A stretch of 64,000 bases of DNA from Chthoniobacteraceae bacterium (GCA_947449735.1 CANFTB010000009.1:38210-102209), one strand, 5' to 3'; counted from the stretch's first letter, positions 53,681 through 63,582 are shown. The notes: generated by a model not told the origin, from the sequence alone. Translations and numbers: made by a program.

Positions 53681-54952
53681 ATGAACTCTCAATCCACCAC
53701 CCCCTGGAGGAGCGGCTTCTGGTGCCTGATGGCCACCCAGTTCCAGAACGCCCTCAGCGACAATGCGCTTAAAAACCTCGTCATCCTGCTGATCCTGGCG
53801 CACCCCATCTCGGAGGCACAACGCAACACCCAGGTCGCCATGGCGGGCGCGCTGTTTGCAGCGCCGTTCATTCTCTTTTCCATGCTCGGCGGCTGGTTTG
53901 CAGACCGCTTCAGCAAACAACGCGTCATGGAATGCGTCAAAATAGCGGAGATCGGCATCATGCTTTTCGCCACGGCCGGACTCTGGTTTGCCAACCTCCC
54001 CATGCAGCTCGCCGCAGTCTTCCTGATGGGATGTCACAGCGCCCTCTTCGGCCCCTCCAAGTACGGCATCCTCCCCGAAATGCTCCCACTGGAGAAGCTC
54101 TCTTGGGGGAACGGCATGATGGAGCTTCTCACGTTTTTGGGAATCATCGCCGGCACCGTGTGCGGAGGACTGCTCGCTTCGAGCTTCAAAACCCAGTCCT
54201 GGATTTCCGGCCTTCTCCTGGCCGCGCTCGCACTCGCAGGGCTTCGGCTGAGCCGGGGCATTCCGAAGGTGCCGGGGGCCAACCCGAACTGCATACTGCG
54301 CGCCAATCCCGTGACAGACATGTGGCGCCAGATGGCGTCCATGCGCTCCGACAGAGACCTCTGGCGAGCCAACTGGGGCAACGCCGGATTCTTCTTTGTC
54401 GCCGCACTGGTGCAGATGAACCTGATTCTTTACGCCCAGACAGTCCTGCATCTGAACGAGACGCAGAACGGCCTTTTGAACGCGGCCTTGGCGTTGGGCA
54501 TCGGGGCCGGCAGCGTCATTGCGGGGTACGCGTCCAGGGGACGGATCGAATACCGGCTGGTCCCCGCCGGGGCCGCCTTGATGGCGGCGGCAACCGTCCC
54601 GATGGGATGGGCGGGCATCACGACCCCGGGTTTTTGCAGCGCCCTCGCGGCTCTGGGGCTGGGGGGCGGACTGTTCATCGTTCCCATCGCGGCCGTGTTG
54701 CAGCACAAACCGGAGCCCGAGAACAAGGGCGCCGTGCAGGGGGCTGCCAGCGTGCTAAGCTTCATCGGCATCCTTGCGGCTTCGGGCGCCCAAATCGTCC
54801 TGAGCGAATGGTTGCATCTCTCCTCCGGACGGATGTTCTGGGCCTGCGGCACCACGGCGCTGCTGACGGGTGTTTACGTTTTTTTCAGCAGGCGCGAAGC
54901 CATGCGAGGAGTGCAGTCGCCAGTCAGCAAACCGGACGCCGGCGGCAAATAA
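53681..54952 (+). CDS. lplT: MFS transporter, LplT-like lysophospholipid flippase
   Basis: The 423-residue protein from the ATG at 53681 shows about twelve membrane spans and the MFS motif GGWFADRFSKQRVME after the second span. FQNALSDNALKNLVILLIL at the N-terminus is typical of LplT and of fused MFS-Aas proteins. LplT flips lysophospholipids to the cytoplasmic side where Aas reacylates them. In E. coli the genes form one operon; here they are divergent. Confidence 0.85.
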   Translation: MNSQSTTPWRSGFWCLMATQFQNALSDNALKNLVILLILAHPISEAQRNTQVAMAGALFAAPFILFSMLGGWFADRFSKQRVMECVKIAEIGIMLFATAGLWFANLPMQLAAVFLMGCHSALFGPSKYGILPEMLPLEKLSWGNGMMELLTFLGIIAGTVCGGLLASSFKTQSWISGLLLAALALAGLRLSRGIPKVPGANPNCILRANPVTDMWRQMASMRSDRDLWRANWGNAGFFFVAALVQMNLILYAQTVLHLNETQNGLLNAALALGIGAGSVIAGYASRGRIEYRLVPAGAALMAAATVPMGWAGITTPGFCSALAALGLGGGLFIVPIAAVLQHKPEPENKGAVQGAASVLSFIGILAASGAQIVLSEWLHLSSGRMFWACGTTALLTGVYVFFSRREAMRGVQSPVSKPDAGGK

Positions 54953-54994
54953 GGCGGGGTTGCCTGCTTGAGGGATGCGATTTAGGCTCACTCC

Positions 54995-57640
54995 ATGAGC
55001 TCCCACCCCCGTGGCTTCGCCTCCGCCTTCTTCAAAATCCTCCTTCTTTGCCTGAGCGTGCTCGGCGGAACGGCCCCCTTTCCTGCGTTGCGCGCCGAGG
55101 AGCAACAGCACGTCTGCAGGTACTGCTCCACAAACCTCGCCCCCACCCCGGCGACGCCGGATCTCCCCCACTATCGCAAATACACACCGGGACGCCGCGT
55201 GGAGATCATCCATCTGGCGCTCGACATCACCCCGGACTTCAAGAAGCGCACGATCCAGGGAACCGTTGTCATCCAGTTCAAACCCATTGCAACGCCCCTG
55301 GAGGAATTCCGTTTGGATGCGGTCGATCTGAGCATCGCCTCCACGAAAAGTTCCGAGCCCGGCTTCCAGCATCAGGTCACGGAAAAGGAATTGGTGTTCA
55401 CGTTTTCTCCGCCCATCCCCGCCGGAAAGGAAAGCAGCGTGACCGTCTCCTACTCGGTGGAGCCCGTGAAAGGATTGTACTTCCGCACGCGGGAGATGGG
55501 GTACAGCGCGACGCACCTCTGGACGCAGGGCGAGCCAATCGAGTCGCGCCACTGGTTTCCCAGCTTTGACCATCCCGTGGAAAAGTTCACCTCGGAGGTT
55601 ACCTGCCACCTGCCCGAAGGCATGGTCGCGCTCTCCAACGGGAGGCAGGTTTCCGCCACCCGGGGTGCCGACGGTCTCACGGCCTTCCGCTGGCTTCAGG
55701 ACAAGCCGCACACAAACTATCTCATCAGCCTGGTCGCCGGCGAACTCAGCAAGATTGAGGAAAAGCACGGAGAACTCCCCTTGGAGTTTTGGACCACGCC
55801 CGACGAGATCGCGCAGGCCCCCAACTCATTTCGAAACACCAAAAACATCATGGAGTTTTTCGAAAAGGAAATCGGGGTGAAATATCCATGGGCGAAATAC
55901 TCGCAGGTTGCCGTTCAGGACTACCATTGGGGCGGCATGGAGAACACCAGCCTCACCACGCTGAACTACAGGACCCTCTTCCAGACCGATACAGAAAACC
56001 TCTTCGACAGCAGCAGCCTCGTCGCACACGAACTCGCCCACCAGTGGTTCGGCGACCTGGTGACCTGCAGGGACTGGAGCCACATCTGGCTGAATGAAGG
56101 CTTCGCCACCTTCTACGACTGGCTCTGGCAGGGCAGCTTCTACGGCAGGGATGAAATGCTGTACTCCCTGCACAACGCCGCCGCCGGCATTCTGGGAAAC
56201 ACGAACGAAACGCGCGGAATCGTGTGGCGCAAATACGATGAACCGGGACAGATGTTCAACTACCTCGCCTATCCGAAGGGCGCCTGGGTCCTGCACATGC
56301 TCCGCACCCAGCTCGGGCCCGACCTTTACCGCAAATGCATCCGCGCCTACGTCGAGAAGCACGCCTATGGCAGCGTCACGACGGACGATTTACGCTCAGT
56401 GATCGAGAACATCTCGGGCCGCAGCTTTGAGCGCTTCTTTGACCAGTGGGTCGCAGGCATCGGGGCGCCGGCGCTCGACGTCAGCTACTCTTGGGACGCC
56501 AAGACGAGCCTTGCGAAGGTGAGCGTCAAACAAACCCAGAAGATCTCGGAGGACGCGCATCTGTTTCAGTTTCCGCTCGTCGTTCATTTTGTCACCAAGG
56601 GAGCGAGGGAAGAGCGCACGCTGCAGGTGGAGAAAAAGGAGGAGGACTTTTATTTTCCGCTGAAGGCGGCGCCGGAATGGGTGCGGGTGAACCCCGATCT
56701 GGGGGTCCTCGCAAAAATCAATTTCAAGCCCGGCAAGCCGATGCTGTTTCTTCAACTCGCCGACCACTCCGACCCGGTCGGCCAGCTGGTGGCGCTGGAA
56801 CAGCTCGCGGACAAGCCGGACAAGGAGGCCGTCTCGAAGATCAAAGCCAGCCTTCAGGAGGCAAAGCACTACGGGGTACGAGTCAAGGCCTCGGAGGTTC
56901 TGCGACAAGCTCGCTCCGAGGAGGGGCTCGAGGCCCTCTCGAAGTCCCTCACGCAGACGGACGCGCGTGTGCGCAACGCCGTCGTTAAAGCGCTCGGTGG
57001 CTTTTACCAGAAGGAGGCGCTCGCAGCCCTCAAGAACGTGCTGGCGGCCGACAAAAACCCTGGGATCATCGCCACCGCCCTGCGCGGGCTGGGCCCCTAC
57101 CAGTCTGCCGACGTGCAGGCGTTGCTAACCAGCAAGCTAGGCGAAGCCTCCTATCGTGAGCGCGTTTCCGAGGCCGCGATCGCCGCCATCAAAGCACAGG
57201 ACGATCCGCGCCTCGCAGGCGTCCTAGGGGACTTCCTGAAAACCCGGGGGAACGCTCTTCCCTCGCCCGTGTTGGGCGCCGGCCTCGAGACCCTGGGCTC
57301 CCTGAATCGGAACGAAACCAACCGCGGAGCCACCCGTGATTTTCTGGAATCATACCTTCAGGCCCCCAAGGAGCAGATCCGTCTGGCGGCCATCACCGCG
57401 CTCGGAAACTTGGAGGATCCCCGCTCCATCGCCACCCTCGACACCTATGCGGGGGCGAGTATTTATCGCCCTGAAAAAGCGGTGGCGGAAAAAGCCCTCG
57501 AGAAAATCCGCGCCGCGCACAAGCCCAGCGAAGAGTTAAAGGCGCTGCGCACGGAGGTCACCAACCTGCAGGAAGCGGGGCGGGAAATCAAAAAGGAGAT
57601 GGAAACCCTGCGTAAAAAGCTGGAGCCGGCGCGCAAGTAA
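54995..57640 (+). CDS. M1-family zinc aminopeptidase with HEAT-like C-terminus, exported
   Basis: The 881-residue protein has a signal-like N-terminus (FFKILLLCLSVLGGTAPF) and then the M1 domain: exopeptidase motif GGMENTSL (variant of GAMEN) and zinc site His345-Glu346-x-x-His349 with Glu368 (VAHELAHQWFGDL, LNEGFATF). From ~residue 600 the sequence is helical-repeat-like (KVLRQARSEEGLEALSKSL... pattern, IRLAAITALGNLEDPRSIATL), similar to HEAT repeats. The last 35 residues form a coiled coil. It degrades peptides N-terminally, probably in the periplasm. Confidence 0.92.
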   Translation: MSSHPRGFASAFFKILLLCLSVLGGTAPFPALRAEEQQHVCRYCSTNLAPTPATPDLPHYRKYTPGRRVEIIHLALDITPDFKKRTIQGTVVIQFKPIATPLEEFRLDAVDLSIASTKSSEPGFQHQVTEKELVFTFSPPIPAGKESSVTVSYSVEPVKGLYFRTREMGYSATHLWTQGEPIESRHWFPSFDHPVEKFTSEVTCHLPEGMVALSNGRQVSATRGADGLTAFRWLQDKPHTNYLISLVAGELSKIEEKHGELPLEFWTTPDEIAQAPNSFRNTKNIMEFFEKEIGVKYPWAKYSQVAVQDYHWGGMENTSLTTLNYRTLFQTDTENLFDSSSLVAHELAHQWFGDLVTCRDWSHIWLNEGFATFYDWLWQGSFYGRDEMLYSLHNAAAGILGNTNETRGIVWRKYDEPGQMFNYLAYPKGAWVLHMLRTQLGPDLYRKCIRAYVEKHAYGSVTTDDLRSVIENISGRSFERFFDQWVAGIGAPALDVSYSWDAKTSLAKVSVKQTQKISEDAHLFQFPLVVHFVTKGAREERTLQVEKKEEDFYFPLKAAPEWVRVNPDLGVLAKINFKPGKPMLFLQLADHSDPVGQLVALEQLADKPDKEAVSKIKASLQEAKHYGVRVKASEVLRQARSEEGLEALSKSLTQTDARVRNAVVKALGGFYQKEALAALKNVLAADKNPGIIATALRGLGPYQSADVQALLTSKLGEASYRERVSEAAIAAIKAQDDPRLAGVLGDFLKTRGNALPSPVLGAGLETLGSLNRNETNRGATRDFLESYLQAPKEQIRLAAITALGNLEDPRSIATLDTYAGASIYRPEKAVAEKALEKIRAAHKPSEELKALRTEVTNLQEAGREIKKEMETLRKKLEPARK

Positions 57641-57680
57641 ACGCCCCGCGGACGGATTCCCGCTGGAACGGCCGCCGCCG

Positions 57681-58634
57681 TTACCGGTCCTGGGGAATCA
57701 GGGAAAAATAAAGCATCCTGTGGTCGCTCGCCCTCCGCCACTGCGGGTTCTGGCTGATCCGGGCGCGCCCGGGGACCAGCTCCGGCCGCAGCGCCTGGTT
57801 GACCAGCAGAAAGTCGATCCGGGAGTAAACGTCTGAGAAGGACCGGAAATGCGTCCACCGGTCTCCATTCGAATCCTCGGCCAACAAATCGCTGAGACTG
57901 TTGAGTCCGCCCCGGGGTCCGAGCACCTCCCGGATGCCGGGCTCCTCCTTCGTCTCGTTAAAATCGCCGTACACCAGAAGATTGACGCGGGGATTTTCCT
58001 GCAAAATACCGTCGATGTGGCGCCTCAAAAGCTGAGCTTCACTGCGGCGCAGCAGGGCCTCCCCCGCCGGCGAGGGCAGTTTACTCTTGAGATGCACTCC
58101 CACCAGCCTGAGCTCATAGCGGGGGTTGATTTGCAGGGTGACATCGAGAAAACCCCGCCGGACCCATTCCGGAAGGCCGTTCAGTTCGAACGGCACCTCC
58201 GAGCGGGAGTCTCTACGCACCGTTTCAAACCGGCTCAGCAGAGCAAGGTGCCTATCAGGGTCGGGACCGTTCACAAACTCCGCGTAGGGAAGGTCCACGC
58301 CCCTTTGCCTGAGCCGTTCCTGAAGATCAGCCAGCGCCTCCCGGGAGCCGACCTCGCACACTCCTAGGATATCGGGGTGTACTTCGGAGGAAACGTCCGC
58401 GACCGCATCTCTCGAAGGGATCGCTTTGACCCGGGCCCGATCGGAGGCAACCAGGGTGTAATTTTCCAGATTATAAGAAGCGAAGAGGATCTCCGAAAAC
58501 TTCTGGGCTGGGGGTGCGGCGGGAGTCCGACCTGCGGCTGACAGAATGAGTGCAAAAAAAAGCCCGCCCATCAGGGAGGGTCTTTTTCGCGACTGTCTAC
58601 GCTGTTTTGGAAAGCAATTTCGGAGAGGGTCCAT
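57681..58634 (-). CDS. Exported endonuclease/exonuclease/phosphatase (EEP) family protein
   Basis: The EEP fold is evident: LFASYNLENYTL with the first Asn, PDILGVCEVGSREALADL with the metal Glu, YELRLVGVHLKSKLPSP, NLLVYGDFNETKEEPGI and a late RRASDHRMLYFSL with the catalytic Asp-His. Before it a basic segment and hydrophobic stretch (MGGLFFALILSAAGRTPAAP) look like a signal peptide. The start is uncertain: ATGs at 58634 (chosen) and 58571 both give an export signal. It could be a nuclease or a phosphodiesterase. Confidence 0.82.
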   Translation of the reverse strand: MDPLRNCFPKQRRQSRKRPSLMGGLFFALILSAAGRTPAAPPAQKFSEILFASYNLENYTLVASDRARVKAIPSRDAVADVSSEVHPDILGVCEVGSREALADLQERLRQRGVDLPYAEFVNGPDPDRHLALLSRFETVRRDSRSEVPFELNGLPEWVRRGFLDVTLQINPRYELRLVGVHLKSKLPSPAGEALLRRSEAQLLRRHIDGILQENPRVNLLVYGDFNETKEEPGIREVLGPRGGLNSLSDLLAEDSNGDRWTHFRSFSDVYSRIDFLLVNQALRPELVPGRARISQNPQWRRASDHRMLYFSLIPQDR

Positions 58635-58712
58635 CGGCGGTGCAATGCACCACTCCAGAATCGCCCGGCAGCTCACCACCGGACCGGCACAGCCGGCTTG
58701 GCATCGAGAAAA

Positions 58713-59117
58713 CTAGGCGTGCGGCTGGGTCGCTGCAGGCACCGTGGACGGAACGGCCGTCTGGGGCTGAGCCGCAACCGGGGCGTGGCCGGCCACCTGA
58801 GCGGGCGCCGGAGCCTCAGGGTGGCTGGTGTGCGAGGCATGAGCGGCATCATATCCGGCCACCTGAGGGGCCGCGGCAGGCTGGGAAGAGGGCAGCGGGG
58901 CGTGTTCAGCGTGATGGTAGGAGGGAACGTCCACCTGTCCCACACGGTGCAACTCAGTGGTGACGTCCTCCTTGGCCTTGCTGAACTCCTTGACCGCCTG
59001 TCCCAAGCCCTTGGCAAGCTCGGGAAGCTTCTTTGCTCCGAACATGATCAAAACGATGAGAAAAATGATCAACATATCGGGACCGGCCAGATTTCCAAAA
59101 ATAGCGAGGGTGTTCAT
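58713..59117 (-). CDS. tatA: TatA/E-type twin-arginine translocase component with long tail
   Basis: The 134-residue protein has the TatA start: one membrane span (LIIFLIVLIMF), FGAKKLPELAKGLGQAVKEF amphipathic helix with the Phe-Gly hinge, then an acidic segment. The C-terminal half is an Ala/Pro/His/Gln-rich low-complexity tail, longer than in E. coli TatA (89 aa). TatA multimers form the protein-conducting element for folded proteins. tatBC are not nearby. Confidence 0.92.
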   Translation of the reverse strand: MNTLAIFGNLAGPDMLIIFLIVLIMFGAKKLPELAKGLGQAVKEFSKAKEDVTTELHRVGQVDVPSYHHAEHAPLPSSQPAAAPQVAGYDAAHASHTSHPEAPAPAQVAGHAPVAAQPQTAVPSTVPAATQPHA

Positions 59118-59146
59118 AATAAACGTTTCGAGGAATTATACCACCG

Positions 59147-60445
59147 CTAGCGGGGTGTGGCAACGCACGACCCAGACGGACTGACTAAATTAGCGATAAT
59201 CCGCTCCGCAGCCAAGAGGATTCCCGCCGCCTTGTCCCAAGTCTCCTGCCATTCAGCCTCCGGCTTAGAGTCCGCCACCACTCCGGCGCCCACATGAAAG
59301 TGAGCGCGGCCCGCCTCCACCACCACGGTCCGGATCAAAATACTGAACACACTCTCCCCCCCTGCGCCAAACCATCCGCAGGCTCCCGTGTAGAGGCCCC
59401 GGTTCTCCGGCTCGATCTCTCCGATGATCTGCCGGGCCCTGCGCTTCGGCGCCCCCGTGATCGACCCACCCGGAAAACAGGCCCGTAACGCCTCCACCTG
59501 GCCCACCGATTCGCGCATCCGCCCTTCCACCGTGGACACCAGGTGGAACACCTGCTCGTGGCGCTCCAACTTCAGCAACTCGCGCACCTCCACGCTGCCC
59601 CATTCGCAAAACTGCCCCAAATCGTTCCTTTCCAGATCGGTGATCATCACCAGTTCCGCAACTTCCTTGGGCGACGTGATCAAATCGAAGGCGCTGCGCT
59701 CATCCGCATCCGCACCTGAGCGCCGGGGACGCGTGCCCTTGATCGGCCGCGTCCTGACGCTTCTCCCGGAGAACTTCAAAAAAAGTTCTGGCGAGCTGCT
59801 CAGCACGGTCCGCCCGCGCTGCTTCAAAAAGGCGCCGTACGGTGCCGGCGAATAGTGCCGCAACGCCTCGTAAAAAGCCCAGGGATCTCCGCCGGGCCAG
59901 CGGGCCTCCAATTTGTGGGCCAGGTTCACCTGATAAATATCCCCGGCGCAGATGTACTCCTGGGCCTTTTCCACCCATCGACAGAAGGTTTCGCCGCTCA
60001 CCGAGGATTTAAACTCCAGCGCCCCCTCCAAAACCGGACTCTCCCCGGAAACGTCCAGCAGCCTCCTCCACCATCCATCGTTTGCGTACCAACGGCCCTC
60101 CCGGTGCCTGTAAACCAGCACCCTCGGATACATTCCAAACTGGAAATCCCCTCCGTAGCCAACGGCCCCCGCCACCACACTTCCCGGAAAACCGTCGTCA
60201 AACCGCCCCTCCTCCCCTGGCAGCGAGGCCACCGCCCTTTGCAACGCGGCAAAATCCCCGTCCACAAACAAGTTTCCCTCGAGCCAGCATTCAGGCTCCG
60301 CAACCAGCAGGGAAAGCGCGGTCCCGTCCTCCACCTCGCGGGCGGAATCAAAAAACGCCACTCCCTCCAAGGACCGGGCGCGCGCGGCAAGCTCTGCGGG
60401 CGTAAAATCCGCCAGCTCGGGAACGGGATGAAATTTAGACTGCAT
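59147..60445 (-). CDS. pabB: Aminodeoxychorismate synthase component I
   Basis: The 432-residue chorismate-binding enzyme has the family motifs in order: YICAGDIYQVNLAHKLEARW, SSSPELFLKFSGRSVRTRPIKGTRPR, VMITDLERNDLGQFCEWGSV-like segment, FPGGSITGAPKRRARQIIGEIEPENRG, FSILIRTVVVE and HVGAGVVADSKPEAEWQETWDKA. The PIKGT segment with Lys favours PabB over anthranilate synthase TrpE, although both share the fold. It makes aminodeoxychorismate for folate. The glutaminase PabA is not adjacent. Confidence 0.88.
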   Translation of the reverse strand: MQSKFHPVPELADFTPAELAARARSLEGVAFFDSAREVEDGTALSLLVAEPECWLEGNLFVDGDFAALQRAVASLPGEEGRFDDGFPGSVVAGAVGYGGDFQFGMYPRVLVYRHREGRWYANDGWWRRLLDVSGESPVLEGALEFKSSVSGETFCRWVEKAQEYICAGDIYQVNLAHKLEARWPGGDPWAFYEALRHYSPAPYGAFLKQRGRTVLSSSPELFLKFSGRSVRTRPIKGTRPRRSGADADERSAFDLITSPKEVAELVMITDLERNDLGQFCEWGSVEVRELLKLERHEQVFHLVSTVEGRMRESVGQVEALRACFPGGSITGAPKRRARQIIGEIEPENRGLYTGACGWFGAGGESVFSILIRTVVVEAGRAHFHVGAGVVADSKPEAEWQETWDKAAGILLAAERIIANLVSPSGSCVATPR

Positions 60446-60529
60446 GGCGTATGGGCTCGGGCACAGCCTCCCGAAAGCGCGCCCTTTTCAAAACCTTTTT
60501 TCAAGATACCTTCAAGGCTTCATCCTTTC

Positions 60530-61195
60530 ATGAAGTTGATCCGCCAACCACTCCCGACGGCGATTCTTTCGCTCGCTCTTGGCCTTCCGCTGCTCGGCCA
60601 GACGGGCGCAGAATCTCAAACGCCTCCCAAAGCGGGACTTTCAGAGAGCCAACCCGGTTCGCCTGGTTCAGCCGGTTCGCCTGGCTCGCCGAATGCACCT
60701 GGTTCGAAAAACCAGCAGGATCGTAAAACCACGCCTCCGGAGAACCTCCCCGCGCCGCTTCCCCTGCCTCCGGAACCTTCCGCCGCGCCGCGCTTCGACT
60801 TGCTCCCGTCCTTCCCCCCCGGCCCCGCCCCCTCCGAAGAACCCGATCTTCCCAGCTTCAACTTCAAACGCCGGGACAACCTTTCTTTGGTTCCTGACGG
60901 GCCAAACCCAACCGAGGAGGCCGCCCTTTCGCTGGCCAGACGGCAAAAGTTTCAAGAAGCCCGCCGCCAAGCCCTCAACGACCCTGCCGTTCGGGACGCC
61001 CTGACCGCCTCGCAGAAGGCGCGCACCGACCGCGAGCTCAGAGAGTTCCTGCGCCAGCACTACACCCTCCTGTTTAAAAAAATACGCTCCCTCGACCCAT
61101 CGCTCGAATCCCTGGTCAAAGATAGAGAACGCGCCGCCCTTGCGCCGCTGGACGAGGGCGTCGCCAAGCACGCCGCCGCAATCGGCAAAAAATAA
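60530..61195 (+). CDS. Exported protein with collagen-like Gly-Ser-Pro linker
   Basis: The 221-residue protein has a signal peptide (LPTAILSLALGLPLLGQT), then a Gly-Ser-Pro-rich segment (GSPGSAGSPGSP) encoded by near-9-bp tandem repeats, a Pro-rich stretch, and a helical charged C-terminus (RRQALNDPAVRDALTASQKA, ending HAAAIGKK). I cannot assign a function. It lies 14 nt upstream of purD and may share its promoter. An upstream frame is open but unrelated. Confidence 0.65.
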   Translation: MKLIRQPLPTAILSLALGLPLLGQTGAESQTPPKAGLSESQPGSPGSAGSPGSPNAPGSKNQQDRKTTPPENLPAPLPLPPEPSAAPRFDLLPSFPPGPAPSEEPDLPSFNFKRRDNLSLVPDGPNPTEEAALSLARRQKFQEARRQALNDPAVRDALTASQKARTDRELREFLRQHYTLLFKKIRSLDPSLESLVKDRERAALAPLDEGVAKHAAAIGKK

Positions 61196-61209
61196 CCCAG
61201 CCACCCGAC

Positions 61210-62475
61210 ATGAAGATCTTGATTCTGGGAAGTGGCGGACGCGAACACGCCCTCGCGTGGAAACTCAGCCAGTCTAAACGCGTAAGCGCCCTCTACTGCG
61301 CCCCCGGCAACGGCGGCATCAGCCAGATGGCGACCTGCGTCCCCATCCCACTGAGCGAACCCGCACGCCTGGTCGAATTTGCAAAATCCGAAGGCATCGG
61401 CCTCACCGTCGTCGGACCCGACGACGCCCTGGCGGACGGCATCGTCGACCTTTTCGTTTCCGCCGGCCTCCGTATTTTCGGTCCCCCTCAAGCGGCGGCC
61501 CGCCTCGAATCCTCGAAGGTTTTCGCAAAGGAGTTCATGCAGCGCCACGGCATCCCGACGGCGCGTTCGGGACACTTCACCGACAGCAAAGAGGCGAAGA
61601 AATTTGCTTCGCAAATGTCCCTCCCGGTTGTGGTCAAGGCTGACGGCCTGGCTCTGGGCAAGGGCGTGATCATTGCGCAAACCCACGCGGAAGCGGAAGC
61701 GGCCATCGTTGAGATCATGGAGGAGCGCAAGTTTGGCGCCGCCGGGAACGCGGTGGTCATCGAGGAGTTTCTCGAAGGCCCTGAGTGTTCCATCCATGCC
61801 CTCGTGGACGGCACCCACTACCTGCTGTTTCCAAGCGCACAGGACCACAAGCGCGCCCTCGACGGGGATCAGGGGCTCAACACCGGCGGCATGGGCACCT
61901 ACAGCCCCGTTCCGCAAGTCACCCCGGCCGTGGAGCAGATCATCCGCACCGAGGTCCTCGACCGTTTTCTCTCAGGGATTCAAAAGGAAAACATCCCCTA
62001 CCGTGGAATGCTTTTTCCGGGCCTGATCCTGACGGCGGCCGGACCGCGGGTGCTGGAGTTCAACTGCCGCTTCGGCGATCCCGAGACCCAGGTGCTCATG
62101 GCCAGGCTGGACTCGGACCTGCTGGATCTTCTTGAAGCCACGATAGACGGCACCCTTTCGCTTCAGACGCCCCACTGGAAATCCGGTTCAGCTGTCTGCG
62201 TCATCGCAGCCTCCGGTGGATACCCCGGCTCCTACGCCAAAGGCAAACGCATCGACGGACTGGAAAAAGCAGGGGCGAGCGCCGTTGTGTTTCACGCCGG
62301 AACCCAGTGCGAATCCGGAGCCTTTCACACCTCGGGAGGACGCGTCCTCGGCATCACCGCCGCCGGCCCAACATTGAAAGAGGCTCGCGACACCGCCTAC
62401 GGAGCCCTGGAACACATCCATTTTGAGGGGATGCAGTTCCGAAGAGACATCGGCGCCCGTGGCCTGGCCTCTTAG
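61210..62475 (+). CDS. purD: Phosphoribosylamine-glycine ligase
   Basis: The 421-residue ATP-grasp enzyme joins phosphoribosylamine and glycine in purine synthesis. LILGSGGREHALAWKL starts it, VVKADGLALGKGVIIAQT is an ATP-grasp strand, then VVIEEFLEGPECSIHALVDG, TGGMGTYSPVP and LEFNCRFGDPETQVLMARL. Length is standard. Confidence 0.96.
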   Translation: MKILILGSGGREHALAWKLSQSKRVSALYCAPGNGGISQMATCVPIPLSEPARLVEFAKSEGIGLTVVGPDDALADGIVDLFVSAGLRIFGPPQAAARLESSKVFAKEFMQRHGIPTARSGHFTDSKEAKKFASQMSLPVVVKADGLALGKGVIIAQTHAEAEAAIVEIMEERKFGAAGNAVVIEEFLEGPECSIHALVDGTHYLLFPSAQDHKRALDGDQGLNTGGMGTYSPVPQVTPAVEQIIRTEVLDRFLSGIQKENIPYRGMLFPGLILTAAGPRVLEFNCRFGDPETQVLMARLDSDLLDLLEATIDGTLSLQTPHWKSGSAVCVIAASGGYPGSYAKGKRIDGLEKAGASAVVFHAGTQCESGAFHTSGGRVLGITAAGPTLKEARDTAYGALEHIHFEGMQFRRDIGARGLAS

Positions 62476-62505
62476 ACGCCACTGAAACCGTTTCCACCCC
62501 GAGCG

Positions 62506-63582
62506 ATGCACCCCAAGCCCTCGTCCGTTTCCACCGCCGCCCTTGTTGCGCTTGTTTCGCTTCTGTTTCAGACGGGTGGGGCCCACGCCACCGCTTCGCT
62601 CCCGTTGTCCGAGGAGGAAACCGACAAGGCGTTGGAGGCCATCTGGATGAAGGCGCCCGCCCCCGGCGAGCGCTCTCCCGAGTCGGCAAAAAACGCCGCC
62701 CTCGAAGCCTACCTGAAACGCCTGGGCCCGGGCACCGCCATAGTCAACGGGCCTCCCAAGGAACCCTCGGAAACGGACTTCGCCCCTCTCAAATTCCATT
62801 CGGAAGTCCTCCCCGGCAATACAGGCTACATCCGCCTAGGCGCCCTCAACACTGAAGTGACCGGGCGTCTGGAGCCGTTTCTCCGCGACCTGAATCAAAT
62901 CAACGCCCGCAATCTCATTCTGGATCTCAGAGCCACCCCTCCGCAGGGTACGCTGGAAACCGCGGCCGCCGTGGCCTCCTGCCTTTTGCCAAAGGGAACC
63001 CCGCTTTTCACACTTAGAACCAGTTCGCGCACGGAGGAGTTTGTCGTCACAAAAACCGGCCCCGAGGCAAATTTCCGAATCCTGGTCCTCACCGGCACCC
63101 GGACCGGCGGGCCGGCCGAGGCCATTGCCGCGGCCCTGAAAGCCCACGGGGATGCGATGATCATCGGAGCTAGAACCCTTGGCGGCGCAGCCGATTTTGA
63201 ACTCGTCCCGATTGGCAAACAGCGCTTCCTGCGCATGCCTGTGAAGGAAGTCGTCATTCCGTCGATGCCGGGCCTTTTCGAAAAGGGTCTGGTTCCCGAC
63301 ATCGCCACCGGCGCCTCGGGGGAAGCCACGGACGCCGCCCTCGAGAGGGCCGCGCAGGACGGCCGCGTGTTGCATTTGCTCGTTGAAACGGAGCGCCAGC
63401 GTCTGAACGAAGCGGCGCTCGTCGCGGGCAAGAACCCCGAGACGGAGGCATGGATTCAGCGCCAGCTCCAAAAAGGGAAGTCGCAACCTGATCCGCTCCC
63501 CAAGGACCAGTCCCTGCGCATGGCCGTCGACTTTCTGGACGCCTGGGAGTCGTTGAACGGGAAGATACGCGTTCTGCAGTAG
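62506..63582 (+). CDS. Exported S41-like protein lacking the catalytic Ser and Lys
   Basis: The 358-residue protein has a signal peptide (AALVALVSLLFQTGGAHAT). Its centre has the C-terminal processing peptidase (S41) core: GNTGYIRLGALNTE strand, INARNLILDLRATP, and ILVLTGTRTGGPAEAIAAALKAHGDAMIIGARTLGGAADF in pieces. In active enzymes the ASASE segment holds the nucleophile Ser and GKG the Lys. Here they read GGPAE and GGA, so no peptidase activity is expected. A PDZ domain is also absent. A binding or scaffold role is possible. Confidence 0.75.
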   Translation: MHPKPSSVSTAALVALVSLLFQTGGAHATASLPLSEEETDKALEAIWMKAPAPGERSPESAKNAALEAYLKRLGPGTAIVNGPPKEPSETDFAPLKFHSEVLPGNTGYIRLGALNTEVTGRLEPFLRDLNQINARNLILDLRATPPQGTLETAAAVASCLLPKGTPLFTLRTSSRTEEFVVTKTGPEANFRILVLTGTRTGGPAEAIAAALKAHGDAMIIGARTLGGAADFELVPIGKQRFLRMPVKEVVIPSMPGLFEKGLVPDIATGASGEATDAALERAAQDGRVLHLLVETERQRLNEAALVAGKNPETEAWIQRQLQKGKSQPDPLPKDQSLRMAVDFLDAWESLNGKIRVLQ

